NCBI GenBank assembly: GCA_949285455.1
Contig: CASDXP010000012.1
Span: 1-59,611, forward strand
Direction: 5' to 3'
Source of the DNA: an uncultured bacterium
GTDB taxonomy: Bacteria > Bacillota_I > Bacilli_A > RFN20 > CAG-826
Length of the DNA stretch: 59,611 nucleotides
A program made the position numbers and the translations under genes. Positions 42,749-51,564 of this stretch are shown here, piece by piece; the stretch's first letter is position 1; each line of letters opens with the position of its first letter. The notes under the pieces are model-generated. The model made no database searches. It saw nothing but the letters and a program-made list of their open reading frames with translations, and was not told the DNA's origin.

Positions 42749-44067
42749 TTGCCTCCTTTCGTAATGGCTTCTAATAACTCATCATCTTTATAATATCTAG
42801 CCATCGAATAAGTTCTTAATTTGTTTGAATTTGTCATGATGCGTTTGCTATGTGTAATAGGGTTATTCGTATACATTAATGGACAAATAGATGATAACTT
42901 GACACCATATGAAATAAGTTTTGGATACTGTTCTGATTTCATAAATTTTTCTTTGACGTCTGGCGCGCAAGTCATGATGACCCGGCGATTAACTTTCTTA
43001 CGACCGTGCGAGGCTAAACTACGTCCAATCTTATTCGTCCAGTCGACTAATTGTGAATAAGTGAGGTGTGGGCAGCCAATGAAGACGAGATTGCCTTTCT
43101 TATTAGGCTTTTTCCACATGATAGGATAGTTTTGATAAATTCTTTCTAACTCGGCATCATCGATAACGTAAGTTTTAGCATCTTTAACGATCAATTTTTC
43201 TCCTAATTCTTTCGCTTCAGGCGTCAAATTGTCGATGTGATATAGACCGACCGCTCCATTGGATGCGCTGGCGGCGCCAAAATCTTTTAAATAAGCACAA
43301 GTTGTATCGTTTAATTCCTTGCCAAGAAATTTATCTAGGCCGATGACGTAAGGCACGTCTTCCATCACTTTCATCCCGATAGCGGAACCAAGCACTTGAG
43401 CTTCAGGAAGTTTAGTCGTTTTTATTTCAATTTTCCAAGTGGCTTTTCTTCCTTCATCGGTAAGTAAGCCAAAATAAGGCACCTTACCTAAGACTGAGCC
43501 AAATAAATCGAGCATTCCGCTATTACGATTACATCTTGCTCCCAAGACCGAATTCGCATAGACGACCGCACTAGATTCAGCCCAAGAAAGAATATCTCCT
43601 TTTTTAGGGGTATTACCAACTTCTTTTAGATAACAAGTGCAAGAGAAAGCATTTTCATCTTTAAGGCCAACTTTTTTCAACTGCTCCTCATACATTTTTT
43701 GTTTAGAATACATGATTTTAGAAAAGACGAGTTTTTCTAGTAAGTTACATTTGACGTTCTTATAATCTAGCGGTCTTGGATCTAGAGTAAATTTTCCAAC
43801 TGTGTGCAAATCGCTAGCGATAAGCTCATCCATCGTCTTAAATAATGGTTTAAGTAAGCCGATGCCAAATGATGTGACAAGGTGACCTTCATGATGGGTG
43901 ACTTCGACAAGCTTTGGTGCGCCAAAAATATCGCCGAAACGCACGACTGTTTCCATCACTTTCTGAAGTGTTTCGCCTTTATCACCTTTTAAAATTGATA
44001 ATTCTTCATCCGTTAAGGACATTTTAGGTGTGTACATATTAGCCTCCTTATCTTTATAGTATGCCAA
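42745..44067 (-). CDS. aconitase X catalytic subunit, DUF521
   Basis: The 440-residue protein has the AcnX motifs SFGIGLLKP, ANSVLGARCNRNSGMLDLF, GLLTDEGRKATW and the late MTCAPDVKEKF Cys segment. Known members of this superfamily are cis-3-hydroxyproline dehydratase in bacteria and mevalonate 5-phosphate dehydratase in archaea. Neither pathway has other genes nearby, so the substrate is open. A strong AAGGAGG precedes the ATG. It is divergent from the 44146 gene. Confidence 0.9.
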   Translation of the reverse strand: MAYYKDKEANMYTPKMSLTDEELSILKGDKGETLQKVMETVVRFGDIFGAPKLVEVTHHEGHLVTSFGIGLLKPLFKTMDELIASDLHTVGKFTLDPRPLDYKNVKCNLLEKLVFSKIMYSKQKMYEEQLKKVGLKDENAFSCTCYLKEVGNTPKKGDILSWAESSAVVYANSVLGARCNRNSGMLDLFGSVLGKVPYFGLLTDEGRKATWKIEIKTTKLPEAQVLGSAIGMKVMEDVPYVIGLDKFLGKELNDTTCAYLKDFGAASASNGAVGLYHIDNLTPEAKELGEKLIVKDAKTYVIDDAELERIYQNYPIMWKKPNKKGNLVFIGCPHLTYSQLVDWTNKIGRSLASHGRKKVNRRVIMTCAPDVKEKFMKSEQYPKLISYGVKLSSICPLMYTNNPITHSKRIMTNSNKLRTYSMARYYKDDELLEAITKGGK

Positions 44068-44145
44068 TTTTGTTTGATATCAAACAATATTATTTTAAAA
44101 ATTGCACCTTCGCTCATTTCATGTTTAAATAATAGAGATAAAATT

Positions 44146-45237
44146 ATGATTTCCTTAACGCTAAAAGAAAATGACATCAAAACGTTCGAACGTGGAGTGC
44201 ATCATCTTAGTAAAAAAGATGCTTCTTATTTTCAAATTTTAAATTTAAATTTACCAAGCGATGAAAAAACGCTAGATACATTAAAATTTTTCATCGAAGA
44301 AAAAGATGTTTTAAAAGATGATACTTTAAGACTTTTATCTTACAAGATAACAATCGAAGATATTATCAATTTTCACATCGTCGCTTTAGTGAACAAAGAA
44401 GAATTTAACGAATATCAAAAGAAATTAACGATCGATTTAGGATATTTTAGAAATCGCATCATCTTAAATAATAAACAGAAAGTGATGAAGATACTCGATG
44501 TATTATCTTATCTTTCTAACGACGAACATGTTCGTTATTTAACTTGCGATTTAAAAGAAGATATCAACTTAAAAAATCGAAGTGTCATCGAAACATTGTT
44601 CGAACGTTATCACTATAATTTTGATGTTTATTTACTTAATAGTTCGCATTTTGCTTCTGAAGAATTTGATACTGTAATAATTAAAGTTAGTGAAGATAAA
44701 CTAGAGGCCCCTGGCATCAATTCCAATAGAGTTATCAATAAAGTTCCAAGAGAAAAAGGTAAGACTTACATTTGGTCGCATTTAAAAAAAGAATATATTT
44801 GGTTATTATTCACCTTAATTTTTACAATCATTGCTTATTTTTCTTCCTTATGCGCTCAAACGATATTATCTAATCCAGATGGTGATATGATTGGGTGGAT
44901 TTTTATCATCGCTTACTTGTTTGGTAATGCTTGTTTACTTTATACGAGCTATGGTTTTTTAAATCATTATGAAAGAAAAAATAACTTGTTAGGTATCTTG
45001 TACTTATCTTTATTTATAGTCGGTGTTCATATCATTTCTTTTTTGACATCATTTGGTCTTTATTATCTTTTCATCGATATGAAAGTGTTCAACAACATCG
45101 AAACATTTGAAATGTCTTATTTAACATCTTCTCTTATTATCTTCGGCTTAAATATTTTGCTGCTAGCAATCTTAAAACCACTCGGTGAGGCATCAGGAAA
45201 ATTTATGCGTTATTTGATGGAAAGGATGTCTAAATGA
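44146..45237 (+). CDS. membrane protein of unknown function
   Basis: I place the start at the ATG at 44146; an in-frame TTG at 44074 overlaps the divergent promoter region and would add 24 residues. The roughly 363-residue product has a soluble N-terminal part (about 1-215) with no recognised domain and four membrane helices in the last 140 residues. The last four bases overlap the Smr-like gene. No family is recognised. Confidence 0.7.
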   Translation: MISLTLKENDIKTFERGVHHLSKKDASYFQILNLNLPSDEKTLDTLKFFIEEKDVLKDDTLRLLSYKITIEDIINFHIVALVNKEEFNEYQKKLTIDLGYFRNRIILNNKQKVMKILDVLSYLSNDEHVRYLTCDLKEDINLKNRSVIETLFERYHYNFDVYLLNSSHFASEEFDTVIIKVSEDKLEAPGINSNRVINKVPREKGKTYIWSHLKKEYIWLLFTLIFTIIAYFSSLCAQTILSNPDGDMIGWIFIIAYLFGNACLLYTSYGFLNHYERKNNLLGILYLSLFIVGVHIISFLTSFGLYYLFIDMKVFNNIETFEMSYLTSSLIIFGLNILLLAILKPLGEASGKFMRYLMERMSK

Positions 45238-45581
45238 ACTATTATATCTACGAAGTAGATATTCATGAAGGTCATCCTTTTGTAGATGAAGCGATGGATG
45301 TCTTTACAAGCGAATTAGAATATGCGAAAGAAAGAAACGCTCACGTCTTTAAGGTTGTGACAGGCTATGGTTCAAAAGGCGGAACACATCGTATTTTAGA
45401 TGAAGTATTAGAAAGACTTTACACCTTAAAATATTATGGTGAAATTGTCGATTACATTCGCGGAAGTGATCTTAGTTTTCATCATTCAAGATTATCCGCA
45501 AGATTATTGAAGATGATTCCTGATAGCGATAAAAGAATCGCTAATCCAGGTGTCGTCTATATTTTTCTAAGAAAAGAATAA
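45234..45581 (+). CDS. Smr-like domain protein
   Basis: The 115-residue protein has a stand-alone Smr-like layout: EVDIHEGHPFVDEAMDVFTS in place of the DLHG motif, and VVTGYGSKGGTHRILDEVLE in place of HGKGxGxLR. Smr domains bind or nick nucleic acids, including at stalled ribosomes (MutS2, SmrB). It is coupled by overlap to a membrane protein. Its stop is two bases from the stop of the convergent activase gene, with no room for a terminator. Confidence 0.7.
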   Translation: MNYYIYEVDIHEGHPFVDEAMDVFTSELEYAKERNAHVFKVVTGYGSKGGTHRILDEVLERLYTLKYYGEIVDYIRGSDLSFHHSRLSARLLKMIPDSDKRIANPGVVYIFLRKE

Positions 45582-45583
45582 AA

Positions 45584-46855
45584 TTATTTATCAATATTTT
45601 CTCTAGCGATAGCGAGCATCAATTTGATGCGATTTTCTTGATTGACTTTCGAGGCGCTTGAATCGTAATCAATAGCGACAATATTGGCATCGTGGTGTAA
45701 GCTTTTTATTTTTTTCATGACACCTTTACCACATATATGATTAGGCAAGCAACCGAAGGGCTGAGTTAAGACGATATTATAAAAACCACTATCGATAAGT
45801 TCGATCATCTCCGCTGTTAAAAGCCAACCTTCGCCCATCTTTGCACCATGTTTGATAATACCTTTTGAATAATCTTTCATTTCTTTAAAAGGAGTGAAGG
45901 AACCAAACTTAGAATTTTTTAAAGCGTTGATGATGAGCAATTCTCTTTTCGCAAGATAATTGATTAAAATATTGGAGATTCTTAATTTGATATGTTTACC
46001 GCCATAATAACCATAATCATAGATAGAATTTTGTAAGCAATATAAGACGAAGCCAAATAACCCAGGAACGTTAATCTCTGCTCCGCTAGAAACTAAAAAT
46101 TCTTCTAGATGGTTGTTGCCGATAGGGGAATATTTAACGTATATTTCTCCTACTATGCCAACCTTAGGAGCAGGTTTAATTTGAATAGGCAAATTATTAA
46201 AATCATCCACTATTTGTGGTAGATATTTTTTTAAATATTTCTTTTTTGTTCCCTTATTTTGCCTAATTAAATCGCCTAATTTATCAACCCATTTATTCAC
46301 TAATGCATAAGCGCTTCCAGGCTCAACCTCGTAAGTTCTTGTCTTATTGTATAAATACATCAAAGTATCGCCATAAGTAATAGCAGCGACGAGTTTAGAA
46401 AGAAATTTGAGATTTAATTTAATACCTCTCGATTCTTTTAAATTACCTAAATTTAATACGATGATAGGAATATTTTCAAAGCCAGCTTTTTTCAAAGCTT
46501 TTCTAAGTAAGGGAACGTAATTTGTAGCGCGACATCCTCCACCTGTTTGGGTGATGATAAGGGCAACTTTATCCAAATCATCTCTAACTTTTAAAGCCTC
46601 GATGAATTGGCCTATAACACATAAAGCAGGATAACAAGTGTCGTTATGAACGTAACGTAAGCCAGTCGTTACGACGTGCGTATCATTATTCGTTAATATT
46701 TCTGTTTTATAACCTAAGGAATTTAATGCTGCTTCGAGCAATTTAAAATGAAATTCGAGCATAGCGGGCACTAAGATGGTGTGGGTTTTTTTCATCTCAG
46801 GCGTGAAATCACAAATATCTAGAAGATAATCTTCACGCACATTTTCATCTTTCAT
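45584..46855 (-). CDS. acyl-CoA dehydratase-like Fe-S protein (HgdB/DUF2229-like)
   Basis: The 423-residue protein resembles the C-terminal part of the large fused 2-hydroxyacyl-CoA dehydratase activases. Cys residues in NDTCYP, GGGCRATNY and QPFGCLPNHI fit cluster ligands. It overlaps the activase gene upstream by four bases. In many Firmicutes both form one polypeptide of about 1,400 residues (973 + 423 here), so the two probably act as one ATP-dependent reductase complex. The low-potential reduction substrate is unknown. Confidence 0.8.
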   Translation of the reverse strand: MKDENVREDYLLDICDFTPEMKKTHTILVPAMLEFHFKLLEAALNSLGYKTEILTNNDTHVVTTGLRYVHNDTCYPALCVIGQFIEALKVRDDLDKVALIITQTGGGCRATNYVPLLRKALKKAGFENIPIIVLNLGNLKESRGIKLNLKFLSKLVAAITYGDTLMYLYNKTRTYEVEPGSAYALVNKWVDKLGDLIRQNKGTKKKYLKKYLPQIVDDFNNLPIQIKPAPKVGIVGEIYVKYSPIGNNHLEEFLVSSGAEINVPGLFGFVLYCLQNSIYDYGYYGGKHIKLRISNILINYLAKRELLIINALKNSKFGSFTPFKEMKDYSKGIIKHGAKMGEGWLLTAEMIELIDSGFYNIVLTQPFGCLPNHICGKGVMKKIKSLHHDANIVAIDYDSSASKVNQENRIKLMLAIARENIDK

Positions 46856-49773
46856 CTTTTTTCATTCCTTTCATTTAAAGCTTCTAGTAATGATCTAAGT
46901 CTAATTTTGACTGCCCCTAAATTCGTAATTTCATCAATCTTTATTTGCGTATATATCTTTCCTTCACTTTCGAGTAACAATCTCGTTTCATCGCTCGTAA
47001 TAGCGTCTAAGCCACAGCCAAATGAAACAAGTTGAATTAAATTCATATCTTCAAATCGGGCAATATATTTTGCTGCGGCATATAATCTTGCATGATAAGT
47101 CCATTGGTTCATGACGTTCGTTTTAAATTTAGCGACGAGATGAGAAATTGATTCTTCATTTAAGCAAGCAACATCCATGCCAACAATCAATTTATCGATG
47201 CCGTGGTTGATACCAGGGTCAACGTGGTAAGGGCGTCCCGCTAAAACGATGATAGGCTTATGATTTTTCCTTGCACGATCAATAATATCTTGTCCGCGTG
47301 TGCGAATCGATGAAAGGTGTTCTTTATAAGCAATGAATGCATTTTTCGTCGCCATCTTTACTTCTTTTTTTGAAACTTTAGTAATCTTTTTATTGATCAT
47401 ATTATACATTTTATCAATGAAGAATTTTTCATCGTTTAAAGATATATAATCTTTAATAAATGTGATATTTTGAATTTCATCAACGTTATTTTTAATCGTT
47501 TCAGGATAATAAGCGACAATAGGACAATTGTAATGATTATCACCTTTTTGTTCATCGATGTTATAAGACATGCAAGGGTAAAAAATAATTTTAAAACCTT
47601 GCTTCACTAGTTTGTGGATGTGGCCGTGGACGAGTTTAGCAGGGAAGCAGGCTGTATCACTCGGAATGGTCGTTTGACCTTCTAAATACAATTTAGCATT
47701 TGAAAAGCCGGAGTGGTGGACACGCATTCCTAAACTTGTAAAGAACATATACCAAAACGGATATAGTTCATACATATTTAAGACGAGAGGAATAGCGATA
47801 TCGATATCTCTTTTTCCTTCGATAGGCTTATAACTTGATAAAATATTTTGGACGTAGGAATAAATATTATATTCATCGCCAGTCACTTTCTTGGCAAGTG
47901 GTCTTTCGCATCTATTGCCGGAAATGAATGATTTATTGTTTTGAAAAGTATTAAGAGTTAAAGAACACTTATTATTACATAATCCACAAGTGTAAGTCTT
48001 AATTTGATGTTTAAAATTTCTTAAATCATCGAGTTTTAAAATATTTGAATTTGTAAGATGTAATTTTTTAGCGTGCATCGCCGCTCCAAAAGCCCCCATC
48101 ACCCCAGCGATGTTAGGGCAAACAACTTCTAAATCTAATTCTTTTTCAAATGCTCTTAAGACGGCTTCGTTTAAAAATGTTCCACCTTGTACGACAACTT
48201 TTTTGCCTAACAAATGTTTATCTGTCACACGAATTACTTTGTATAGCGCGTTTTTAACAACAGAGATAGAAAGACCAGCGGAAATGTTATCGATCGTCGC
48301 ACCATCTTTTTGTGCTTGCTTGACGCTAGAATTCATGAAGACAGTACACCTTGAACCTAAATCGACTGGCTTTTTGGCTAGTAAGCCAATTTTAGCAAAA
48401 TCTTCCATCTTATAACCTAAGGCACTTGCAAATGTTTGTAAGAATGAACCGCAGCCACTAGAACAAGCCTCATTTAAAAATATGTCAGAGATGACACCGT
48501 CATCAATCTTAAAACATTTGATGTCTTGGCCTCCGATGTCGATGACAAAACTGACATCAGGCATGAAATGTTTGGCAGCGATGAAATGCGCCATAGTTTC
48601 GACGAGACCACCATCTAAGCTAAAAGCATTGATCATTAATTCTTCGCCATAACCTGTAGAAGCTGCGCCTTTAATGTTGACGTAAGGATATTTTGTATAA
48701 AGTTCAATTAAGGCATCTTTCAATAAAGAAACAGGGTTACCTTCATTCGACATATATTTGGAATATCGCACATTATATTCATCGTCAATCAAGATAAATT
48801 TAAGAGTAGTGGAACCTGAATCTATACCTAGATAAACTGGTTTATCATAATTTGTGAGCGATTTGATTTCAACTTTATCTTTCGCATGTCTTTTTCTAAA
48901 ATCTTCTAATTCTTTTTCGTCTTTAAATAGGGGTGGGTAGTAACGATAATTTCCTTCCGTTTCATAACTAGATAAACGCTCGATAAAATAATCTAAAGGA
49001 TGCAAAGCATCGCTACACAAAGCCGCGCCAATGGCGACAAAATAAAGAGAATTTTCCGGTAAAACGCCTTTTAAATGTAATGATTCATCGAAACTTTTAC
49101 GTAGCTGATCTAAAAAGGTTAAAGGTCCGCCAAGATAGACGACATTACCTTTAATTTCCCTCCCTTGCGTTAATCCTCCGATAGTTTGATTGACGACAGC
49201 TTTTAAAATGGAAGCTGCGACATCACTTTTATTCGCTCCTTGATTTAATAATGGTTGGATATCAGTTTTAGCAAAGACCCCACAACGAGAAGCAATGTTA
49301 TAAATTTTCTCATGTTTAGAAGCTAGGTTATTTAATTCTTCGACAGAAATATTTAACAAGGTTGCCATTTGGTCGATGAAGGCTCCTGTACCACCTGCAC
49401 AGGTACCATTCATTCTCACTTCGAGACCATTTTCTAAAAATAAAATTTTTGCATCTTCACCACCGAGTTCAATAATACAAGATACCTCTTTTAAAAATTT
49501 TGCAGCACACACACGTGTAGCGTAGACTTCTTGGACGAAGGGAATTTCCGCTCCACTTGCAATGCCCATACCAGCTGAGCCTGACATAGCAAGATAAACA
49601 TCACCTTCAATAATATTTTGCGATTTAACTTTCTTTAATGCCTTGATGATATTTTCTTTAATATGAGCGTAATGACGTTCGTAAGTTTGATAGATGACGT
49701 TATAATTATCGTCTAAGACGACACATTTAATCGTAGTGGAACCGATATCTAGACCAATGCGCACGAACATCAC
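46852..49773 (-). CDS. acyl-CoA dehydratase activase with two ASKHA domains
   Basis: The 973-residue protein has two BadF/HgdC-type ATPase domains: GLDIGSTTIK (about residue 7) with Cys in NGTCAGGTGAFI, and GIDSGSTTLKF (about residue 316) with Cys in NEACSSGCGSF. A CGLCNNKCSL cluster motif (about residue 596) and a DUF2229 region (GRPYHVDPGINHG) follow. Archerase-type activases use ATP hydrolysis to push electrons from a [4Fe-4S] cluster to a dehydratase or double-cubane cluster partner. The 45584 protein is the likely partner. No acyl-CoA pathway genes are nearby. Confidence 0.9.
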   Translation of the reverse strand: MMFVRIGLDIGSTTIKCVVLDDNYNVIYQTYERHYAHIKENIIKALKKVKSQNIIEGDVYLAMSGSAGMGIASGAEIPFVQEVYATRVCAAKFLKEVSCIIELGGEDAKILFLENGLEVRMNGTCAGGTGAFIDQMATLLNISVEELNNLASKHEKIYNIASRCGVFAKTDIQPLLNQGANKSDVAASILKAVVNQTIGGLTQGREIKGNVVYLGGPLTFLDQLRKSFDESLHLKGVLPENSLYFVAIGAALCSDALHPLDYFIERLSSYETEGNYRYYPPLFKDEKELEDFRKRHAKDKVEIKSLTNYDKPVYLGIDSGSTTLKFILIDDEYNVRYSKYMSNEGNPVSLLKDALIELYTKYPYVNIKGAASTGYGEELMINAFSLDGGLVETMAHFIAAKHFMPDVSFVIDIGGQDIKCFKIDDGVISDIFLNEACSSGCGSFLQTFASALGYKMEDFAKIGLLAKKPVDLGSRCTVFMNSSVKQAQKDGATIDNISAGLSISVVKNALYKVIRVTDKHLLGKKVVVQGGTFLNEAVLRAFEKELDLEVVCPNIAGVMGAFGAAMHAKKLHLTNSNILKLDDLRNFKHQIKTYTCGLCNNKCSLTLNTFQNNKSFISGNRCERPLAKKVTGDEYNIYSYVQNILSSYKPIEGKRDIDIAIPLVLNMYELYPFWYMFFTSLGMRVHHSGFSNAKLYLEGQTTIPSDTACFPAKLVHGHIHKLVKQGFKIIFYPCMSYNIDEQKGDNHYNCPIVAYYPETIKNNVDEIQNITFIKDYISLNDEKFFIDKMYNMINKKITKVSKKEVKMATKNAFIAYKEHLSSIRTRGQDIIDRARKNHKPIIVLAGRPYHVDPGINHGIDKLIVGMDVACLNEESISHLVAKFKTNVMNQWTYHARLYAAAKYIARFEDMNLIQLVSFGCGLDAITSDETRLLLESEGKIYTQIKIDEITNLGAVKIRLRSLLEALNERNEKR

Positions 49774-49854
49774 CTTCTTTCGTTATGAAAAGTGTATTAC
49801 TTTTTGATTAAATTTCCAAATATTCTTTTAAAAAGAAAGATGTCTTTTCATAAA

Positions 49855-49860
49855 TATGCT
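49855..49860 (+). promoter_or_regulatory. possible -10 box of the RluA gene
   Basis: TATGCT ends 13 bases before the ATG at 49874. No Shine-Dalgarno sequence lies between, so the leader would be about seven bases. The -35 box is unclear. Confidence 0.35.
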
Positions 49861-49873
49861 AAACTTATAAAGC

Positions 49874-50797
49874 ATGAATAAAAATAAAGACCGTTTTAAT
49901 AAACATACGTTAGAATCAGGCGATTATAAATCTTATGTCGTCACACATAAGACACCACTTTTAGATTATTTGCGCGACAACGTCAAAGGTGTATCACGTA
50001 ATAATTTAAAATCCTATTTGAAATATGGACAAGTTTTAGTCAATGGGGTTTCCATTCACCAATTTGATTATTTGCTCAATGTTCACGATGAATTGATCAT
50101 CTTGAAAAAAAGACCAGTCAACAAAGAATTAGTGAAAGATAATATCGATAAGATTTATGAAGATGATGATATTATTGCTATCGAAAAGCCGCACGGCTTA
50201 TTAAGTGTTGCAAGCGATAAAGAAAAAATTGCGACAAGCTATGCGAAAGTATCGAAATATTTGATGCGAAAAGATAAGCACGCGAAGGCTTACATCATCC
50301 ACCGATTAGATAAGAATACAAGTGGGGTTTTAGTGTTCGCTAAGAAGTTAGACGTCGCTAAAGCTTTCCAAGATAATTGGAACGAGTTAGTGATTAAAAG
50401 AGGATATTACGCTATTGTCACTGGTAAGATGAAGAAGAAAGAAGATACGCTCGTAGATTACTTACATAAAAATAATCTTGATTTAATGTACGTTGATAAC
50501 GCAAGACTTAAAGGAGCTAAAAGAGCTACAACTCATTATAAGGTTATAAAAGAAAACGATGATTATTCATTATTAGATGTAGAAATTATGTCTGGTAGAA
50601 AAAATCAAATACGTGTGCAATTAGGCGCAAGAGGACATTATGTCATCGGTGATGATAAATACGGGAATCCTCCTAATCCTATAAAAAGACTAGGATTACA
50701 TGCCTACGAATTAAAAATAAAACACCCTTTAACAGGCAAAGTTTACGATTTTAAATCGAAGATGCCAGATGCTTTTTTAACTATGTTTAAAAAATAA
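49874..50797 (+). CDS. RluA-family pseudouridine synthase
   Basis: The 307-residue protein has an N-terminal S4-like RNA-binding domain (about residues 24-80) and the RluA catalytic motif HRLDKNTSGVLVFAK with the catalytic Asp. GRKNQIRVQLGARGHYVIGD follows. It makes pseudouridine in rRNA or tRNA; the site (RluC/RluD-like) cannot be told. It is divergent from the activase operon. Confidence 0.93.
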   Translation: MNKNKDRFNKHTLESGDYKSYVVTHKTPLLDYLRDNVKGVSRNNLKSYLKYGQVLVNGVSIHQFDYLLNVHDELIILKKRPVNKELVKDNIDKIYEDDDIIAIEKPHGLLSVASDKEKIATSYAKVSKYLMRKDKHAKAYIIHRLDKNTSGVLVFAKKLDVAKAFQDNWNELVIKRGYYAIVTGKMKKKEDTLVDYLHKNNLDLMYVDNARLKGAKRATTHYKVIKENDDYSLLDVEIMSGRKNQIRVQLGARGHYVIGDDKYGNPPNPIKRLGLHAYELKIKHPLTGKVYDFKSKMPDAFLTMFKK

Positions 50798-50804
50798 ATG
50801 GTCT

Positions 50805-50810
50805 TATAAT
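50805..50810 (+). promoter_or_regulatory. -10 box of the PII-like pair, probable leaderless start
   Basis: A perfect TATAAT ends nine bases before the ATG at 50820 and there is no Shine-Dalgarno sequence. This would let the PII-like pair be expressed apart from the RluA gene. Confidence 0.5.
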
Positions 50811-50819
50811 TAAATTAAT

Positions 50820-51230
50820 ATGTTAGAACGTAATAGCAATCAAAAAAGAAATACTGTCTTATACGATGATGACGATAAGAAATTAGCGTTATTTATCATC
50901 ATCGTCAATACTGGTCTAGCCTCAATTTATAAAAATAATTTTATCAATGAAAATTTATGTAATTATGTTCTTACGTTATCTGCGAAAGGTACAGCGACGA
51001 AAGAGATGTATCAAATGCTTGGTTTGAGCCAAGTAAAGAAAGATATCATTATCGCTATTGCGCCTAAAGCTAATCTCAACGATTTATTTTATTACGCAAG
51101 AGAGCAATTCATCGTTTCTAAGCGTACGAAAGGTGTAGCTTTTAGTGTCGACTTAAGTAGCATCATCAACCTTAAAGCCTACAAATATTTTATGTATGGA
51201 CTAGGAGAGGAAAAAGATTATGGAAAATAA
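50820..51230 (+). CDS. PII-like protein, first of a tandem pair
   Basis: The 136-residue protein has the PII-like ferredoxin fold signs: IIIVNTGLASIYKN at the start, a turn ATKEMYQMLGL in place of the T-loop base, and a C-terminal GVAFSVDLSSI. It lacks the GGGTxLxxxGT segment seen in the next gene. It overlaps that gene by 11 bases. PII-like proteins bind nucleotides and control a partner, often a transporter; none is adjacent. Confidence 0.7.
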   Translation: MLERNSNQKRNTVLYDDDDKKLALFIIIVNTGLASIYKNNFINENLCNYVLTLSAKGTATKEMYQMLGLSQVKKDIIIAIAPKANLNDLFYYAREQFIVSKRTKGVAFSVDLSSIINLKAYKYFMYGLGEEKDYGK

Positions 51231-51540
51231 AGAATTAATTATTTGTATCGTCAACCCTGGTTACTCTGATATTGTCATGAATGCCGCGAAGGAACAAGGG
51301 GCTGGTGGCGGAACGATTTTGAACGCTAAAGGAACAGGAAGAAAAGGCATTGAAAAAGTTTTAGATATGCCTGTGCAACAAGATAAAGAATTAGTCTTAA
51401 TTGTTACCGAAAGAAGCAAAAGAGATGCTATTTTAAAAGCCCTCAACGATAATTGTGGGCTCGATACAGCAGGGCACGGAATCGCTTTTAGCGTCCCTGT
51501 AAGCGATGCGATGGGTTTTCATATTAATCGAGAAAAATAA
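51220..51540 (+). CDS. PII-like nitrogen regulator family protein
   Basis: The 106-residue protein has the PII-like features ICIVNPGYSDIVMNAAKEQG, GAGGGTILNAKGTGRKG and GHGIAFSVPVSDAMG. The Tyr of the canonical T-loop is absent, so uridylylation is not expected. In other Firmicutes such PII-like pairs accompany DUF1538 membrane proteins; that gene is not seen here. Confidence 0.85.
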   Translation: MENKELIICIVNPGYSDIVMNAAKEQGAGGGTILNAKGTGRKGIEKVLDMPVQQDKELVLIVTERSKRDAILKALNDNCGLDTAGHGIAFSVPVSDAMGFHINREK

Positions 51541-51541
51541 C

Positions 51542-51564
51542 GGCTAAAATCTATTAAATTAGCC
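51542..51564. terminator. hairpin between convergent PII-like and rsmI genes
   Basis: GGCTAA (51542-51547) pairs with TTAGCC (51559-51564) around an 11-base loop. It overlaps the rsmI stop codon. The T tract is weak. Confidence 0.4.

Noticed and set aside
48110-48415. 101-codon open frame on the plus strand inside the activase gene
   Set aside because: It is opposite conserved ASKHA sequence and shows only the mirror composition of that gene.
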